Below are positions 63,738 to 64,000 of a stretch of 64,000 nucleotides of DNA, piece after piece. Positions within the stretch are counted from its first letter, which is position 1. Every line of letters begins with the position of its first letter. The notes beneath the pieces were generated by a model. The model searched no databases, was not told the DNA's origin, and worked only from the letters and a program-made list of their open reading frames with translations. This stretch comes from Stenotrophomonas humi (GTDB taxonomy: Bacteria; Pseudomonadota; Gammaproteobacteria; Xanthomonadales; Xanthomonadaceae). The translations under genes and the position numbers were made by a program. The stretch lies in NCBI RefSeq assembly GCF_001431415.1, contig NZ_LDJI01000013.1, positions 1 through 64,000 on the forward strand, given 5' to 3'.

Positions 63738-63771
63738 TTGGTTACACATGGGTGCAATTTTGTGTAACCAA
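63738..63771. promoter_or_regulatory. 11-bp inverted repeat upstream of the large TonB-dependent receptor
   Basis: TTGGTTACACA (63738-63748) and TGTGTAACCAA (63761-63771) are perfect inverted arms separated by 12 bp, so arm centres are two helical turns apart. It lies 103-136 bp before the receptor start in a locally AT-rich region, as expected of an operator for a dimeric regulator. Possible -10-like AT-rich sequences follow toward the gene. The rest of the 268-bp spacer shows nothing else clear. Confidence 0.65.
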
Positions 63772-63903
63772 AATTACTCTGACTGATTGGAGCGGCAATG
63801 AACAGCGGTGGGGTTCAGTCAGCACACGCCACATCCACGGTGCTCGCAGCGAGCAAAAGCGCAACGCATTCCGGCCTACCCAACTGCGATCAAGCCCACG
63901 CGC

Positions 63904-64000
63904 TCAGCGCGCCGAACGCCAGGCCACCAACAGGGCGATGACCAGCCAGATGCCTTCGGCCAGGCCGTTGGCCAGGGACAGCAACGTCCAGGCCAGATGT
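63904..64000 (-). CDS. C-terminal end of a membrane protein (5' part outside window)
   Basis: The minus strand from the window edge gives 31 residues before a TGA at 63906-63904: TLLSLANGLAEGIWLVIALL and VAWRSAR. The segment is a hydrophobic helix followed by a basic end, typical of the last TM helix of a membrane protein. Nothing more can be said from this fragment. Transcription would run toward the receptor gene, 268 bp away. Confidence 0.6.
   Translation of the reverse strand, partial: HLAWTLLSLANGLAEGIWLVIALLVAWRSAR

Overview
The window is GC-rich chromosomal DNA from a gammaproteobacterium of the Xanthomonadaceae, most likely Stenotrophomonas or a close Xanthomonas relative. The evidence is the conserved lptD-surA-pdxA-rsmA-apaG-apaH run, the Xanthomonas-type order ahpC-ahpF-oxyR, many TonB-dependent receptors, a CitMHS citrate transporter beside a TctDE two-component system, and short intergenic palindromes with a GTAG head like those described in S. 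maltophilia. I see no rRNA, tRNA, prophage, insertion sequence or CRISPR array. Coding density is high, and most genes sit in operons with 1-4 bp overlaps.

Layout. 1-3504 (+): two TPM-domain genes, then lgt-thyA-(exported unknown)-folA. 3598-11361 (-): DUF1287 lipoprotein, apaH, apaG, rsmA, pdxA, surA, lptD. 11459-13624 (-): HDAC-family hydrolase, PduO-type adenosyltransferase and a BtuM-like B12 transporter. 13743-16129 (+): ubiH and a ubiI-like gene. 16232-23299 (-): EF-hand protein, an unknown, SMP-30-like protein, Cys-rich lipoprotein, rlmM, a deaminase and a TonB-dependent receptor. 23475-30087: acetoacetyl-CoA reductase, then a citrate locus (CitMHS transporter and OprO/P-like porin on -, divergent tctD-tctE-binding protein on +). 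30202-34272: glnS, GST, DUF2007, msrA, flavodoxin-like protein. 34425-39548 (-): tal, rnk and the peroxide block oxyR-ahpF-ahpC, with a four-element OxyR site before ahpC. 39848-43233 (+): prmC, an erythromycin-esterase-like lipoprotein, pip. 43297-46376: LysR regulator divergent from a DHA2 efflux pump and an unknown. 46469-49317 (-): a tight operon of N-formylglutamate amidohydrolase-like, Nudix, ExoIX-like and nitroreductase genes. 49631-56926: DUF1631, then the transhydrogenase genes pntAA, pntAB, an extra membrane gene and pntB, split by an opposing sigma-factor operon. 56935-63635: AraC regulator, TPR-sulfotransferase, 2-oxoglutarate oxygenase and a large TonB-dependent receptor. 63904-64000 (-): 3' end of a membrane-protein gene.

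The best candidate for an undescribed system is the last cluster. A receptor for an external ligand overlaps a prolyl-hydroxylase-like oxygenase gene, which in turn converges on and overlaps a TPR-sulfotransferase whose PAPS motif resembles protein-tyrosine sulfotransferases. An AraC regulator, a possible small RNA with a clear terminator, and an 11-bp inverted repeat upstream of the receptor lie at its borders. Other points of interest are a BtuM-like transporter with its key cysteine, an arginine-rich tail on ApaH, an ECF sigma operon dividing the pnt genes, and several families of intergenic palindromic repeats.
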